A stretch of 64,000 nucleotides of DNA from Onthophagus taurus (taxonomy: Eukaryota > Arthropoda > Insecta > Coleoptera > Scarabaeidae). The notes beneath the pieces are model-generated. The model was not told the origin of the DNA, ran no database searches, and saw only the letters and a program-made list of their open reading frames with translations. Shown one piece after another: positions 61,301-64,000 of this stretch. Made by a program: the position numbers and the translations under genes. Location of the stretch: assembly GCF_036711975.1 (NCBI RefSeq), contig NC_091966.1:33425501-33489500 (forward strand). Direction: 5' to 3'. How positions within the stretch are numbered: position 1 is the stretch's first letter; each line of letters starts with the position of its first letter.

Positions 61301-62790
61301 AATCACATCGATTAATTAACTTTAAAAAAGTATGATCATCCAAACTTTAAAATCTTTAACTGTTTTTGTACACTATTTGTTTCTCAACCCAAAAGTTTAA
61401 CTTGTTGGTAAATCTTTAGATATCAATAACTGATTCACCTCGACCCATCCCTGTTGAATGGAAGGAGGAGTAGATGGTGTGATGGTATCTGGTACGGTTG
61501 GTATAGGGTCAGGTATGCACACGTGCCCAAAGTCCGGTTCACTCCATACGGTGAGCGGATCGAATCACTTCGTGTAGGACGTGTGGAAATAACTAATAGC
61601 GGTAATAGCCCAGACATATGCCATACCGTGAATTACTGGGCTTAAAAAAATTCAAACCCTTATTCGAAATAATCAAGAGAATTGTCTAAATTTAACTTTC
61701 GACGAGACGTAATTACCATCAACTGTCTGGGCCGATCTAATTAGCAATTAACCGCAATCAAAGCTTGAGTCACAGCAATCGAGGAATGTGCTTCATATAC
61801 CCATTGTAGGCAATCAATGCCGGCCGTATAACCGTTGATTGTAATAGCGCCTTCAATTAATGGCAATTATGCACAGATTCAATGCTTTCATCATCTCCCA
61901 ACAAGATTGCATCAAGTTCAAATTGACACAGAGAGAATGAAAATTGGCACAGAGTTGCGTTTAATACGATACTAATTTGGATTTGAGAAAGTCGGAAAAT
62001 TCGAGATACGTCTCGCCTTCAAAGCTTTAAGATGAGGACACTTACAATCGGGCCATCACTTGATTTGTCAAAGCAAGTGCTGTCGTTTCTAGTGTCCTCA
62101 ATCCACGTTTGAATGCTAATTAAATCCAATTAAAACCGTCGATTCTTTTTAAAGATACCATAACGGCGATGATGATTCAACGAGATGAGTGGTAATTTAA
62201 ATTATTACGATTTTTTTTGTTGTGAGTGTAAAAACTTTGTTACCTACTTCAATTTATACATTGAAGAGCAAGTCTTATGAAACACAATACAACATTATAA
62301 CTAAACCGATTAAAAACTCTTGAAAAACTTTTACATCAGAAAGTAATTTTAAAGTGTGCCGTAGAGGGCTCGATCTCGGGCTAAATCTAATAACCCAACC
62401 ATAACTTCTTCGCCAATTTTCTTAACTATCCTATTTTCTTAATATATATTGCTGCTGCCGGTGGCACCGTCACGCCGCTAATATCTTATACTTATAACAT
62501 TCTTAATAAGTGAAGTTTTTCGCATTTGGTGGGACAGTGGAGCCAGTGGCGGCGGCACCGACGCGACGCTACTCCATAGCGACGCCAACCCCGTCCCGTT
62601 GTTTTCTTTCATTAGAGTTGTTCGAAGTACACAAGTACCAACTTCGTTAAAACTAATTGGGTTCTCTCTCGCTTGACCGATACTGTTCTCTTTCTCTCGC
62701 CCATTCGGGGTCTCCAAAACTAATTCATTTTCTTTTGGCTCGCCCGGACGATGCATCGTCCCAATCGTCTTGTTAATGGGGGGCAAAGAA
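58370..62790. other. largest group of GC/CpG-rich islands
   Basis: Islands at about 58370-59060, 59160-59800, 59940-60400, 60590-60880, 61120-61270, 61450-61640, 61690-62110 and 62340-62790. Perfect POU octamers occur at 58450-58457 (ATGCAAAT) and 59446-59453 (ATTTGCAT). A GC hairpin with 7-base arms lies at 60140-60157. A purine tract covers 58680-58738. Reading frames overlap on both strands without domains. I interpret this as a dense non-coding regulatory region near a gene outside the window. Confidence 0.42.
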
Positions 62791-62959
62791 AACGGTTAGG
62801 ATTAATTTTCTAGTATTGTTCTTACTCAGACATCGAGGAGTTCGATCAAAAATAAAAACGATAAAATATATATAGTATCCAAAGTTGTATGGATTTATGA
62901 TATATGATATAAGCATGTATAACTTAAGTAAGATGAGAAGGAATTTTACAAGTTGCTCT
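62790..62959. other. AT-rich spacer after the piggyBac remnant
   Basis: No supported feature. May hold the decayed 3' end of the piggyBac. Confidence 0.4.
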
Positions 62960-64000
62960 ATGTCATGTTCATAGATAAACTCGTGGTATTACCCGAGTTG
63001 TGGTTAATTGTGAACGACGTTTGATATGAACCTCCGTCAAAGCCAATGAGAGATCCCTGAGAAACAGTCTTCTTCTTGGATATGAATTGTTATTTGCAGC
63101 ATAGATTATTTGAGCATTAATTCCAGCAATATTCATTAAATGGTACAAAATTACCATAGGCCATCGCCTAATATTTCTGGCGACGTCGTATGTAGCACAC
63201 AAGTTATCATTTACATCAACTCCTCCTTTAGTGGAGTTGTAAAGCCGGGTTTATACAGACGATTTAGCTGTAAATTTAAATTTAAAAATTTAGCTGTAAG
63301 AGTTAAATCTATCGAAACCCAATGTATCGTTTATACAAAGCTGTAAGATTTAGCTGTAAACATAAAGTTTGTCAACTTTTCTAAATTTACAGCGTCACAC
63401 ATGCGCAAGATGTCCTTAATCAGCTGTATCCAATGATCGGCCGGTCTAAATAGCGTGTTCTAACCTAACCTCAACTGTTGTTTATTTCTGCGCCAACAAA
63501 ATAAGTGAATTCGATGGAAAATTAATTAAAGATGTTGAGAACTACCGATATATTTACGATAAAAAATGTTCTGAACATAAAGATAAAATACTGGTAGAAA
63601 ATGACAACACAAAACATACTTTACGCAAGAATAACATTTTTGTTCTTACGCTTTCGTGGTAACCAAACATACTGGATCCCTCAACACAAGATTTTGTTTG
63701 TGTAAACTCAAGAAAACTCAAGCCCTGCTTTGTTTTTTCTGACAGTTCCTACACAAGTCAATTTATATTCTTTCAGTAATGTTGAGATCAGTGGAAATGA
63801 AGTAAATTAATTGTCGACTGTTACATTTCGACCTGTTCCTAAAATGGGAGCGAGAAGTCGTCGAACGATACTGCAGCTATCATTGGCAACAGCGTAGGCC
63901 TCCTCTGGTTGTTTACCAACATAAACTTCCAGATTTTGTAAATAAAACATTTTTGCATCTACAAGGGCAAATATCTTCAAATCATATAAGGAACACCTTC
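62960..64000 (-). pseudogene. piggyBac-type transposase, broken and interrupted
   Basis: On the minus strand 64000-63620 reads LKIFALVDAKMFYLQNLEVY, then YAVANDSC, GTGRNVTVDN, stop, FTSFPL and VGTVRKNKAG. This is the piggyBac core with the catalytic Asp of TVDN. The C-terminal part (63241-62960) reads YNSTKGGVDVNDNLCATYDV and ARNIRRWPMVILYHLMNIAG, with the third catalytic Asp in GGVD. Between them a Harbinger-like sequence (63243-63605) replaces about 20 residues. In-frame stops occur after TVDN, after LEFS, after KILC and after VILA. The C-terminal cysteine-rich domain is not recognisable. The element's 5' half lies beyond the window. Confidence 0.85.
63243..63605 (+). mobile_element. Harbinger-like 5' end with MADF-domain start, inserted in piggyBac
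   Basis: The left end starts AGCCGGGTTTATACAGACGA next to TAA (63240-63242), a three-base target typical for PIF/Harbinger. GTTTATACA...TTTAGCTGTAA is repeated at about 63246-63280 and 63328-63360, as in subterminal regions of such elements. From 63501 a frame reads SEFDGKLIKDVENYRYIYDK and KCSEHKDK, which fits the start of a MADF DNA-binding domain, a known second protein of Harbinger elements. Its start codon appears changed from ATG to ATA (63501-63503). The right end is missing, so this is a fragment. Confidence 0.6.

Overview
The window is AT-rich eukaryotic DNA and reads as an insect genome, possibly a beetle although the order cannot be fixed from the sequence. The reasons are short GT-AG introns (50, 216 and 434 bp), a solute carrier of the SV2-like MFS branch that is expanded in arthropods, and a transposon load typical of insects: mariner, Tc1, Tigger, hAT, piggyBac, Harbinger, jockey and other non-LTR (LINE) elements. 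No operon, tRNA, rRNA, CRISPR or prophage feature was found.

Only one host protein gene can be followed from start codon to stop: a four-exon SV2-like MFS transporter on the + strand at 40723-43078 (551 residues), with a poly(A) signal at 43265. A TATA box at 35951 followed by an ATG and a GTAAGT donor at 36336 looks like a promoter and first exon. It could belong to the same transporter or to a gene whose later exons are not recognisable.

The rest alternates between two kinds of DNA. The first is transposon remains: a mariner end (1-400), a mariner-like end (3355-3550), LINE reverse transcriptase debris (6480-7090), a LINE with a TIR- and TSD-bounded Tigger nested in it (11045-13500), a collapsed jockey (13845-15330), a Tc1-like N-terminus (18410-18715), a LINE (22840-24405), a 910-bp hAT-type element with an intact 8-bp target duplication (24809-25718), a mariner N-terminus (25985-26190), LINE pieces at 31.9-32.1, 38.6-39.5, 45.4-47.2, 48.1-48.9 and 55.0-55.2 kb, and a piggyBac interrupted by a Harbinger-like end (62960-64000). 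Two diverged copies of one more repeat, possibly Penelope-like, lie in opposite orientation at 28.65 and 49.55 kb, and a hammerhead-like motif lies at 2705-2743.

The second kind is a set of GC- and CpG-richer islands set in AT-rich DNA without convincing reading frames: 3.7-4.3, 8.4-10.8, 19.1-21.7, 29.2-30.7, 43.4-45.1, 50.1-53.7 and 58.4-62.8 kb. They look like conserved non-coding or regulatory blocks, but only alignment to related genomes can show that. I found no sign of a new multi-gene system. The most unusual items are the long hairpin at 38652-38741, the hammerhead-like motif, the paired repeats and the nested transposons.
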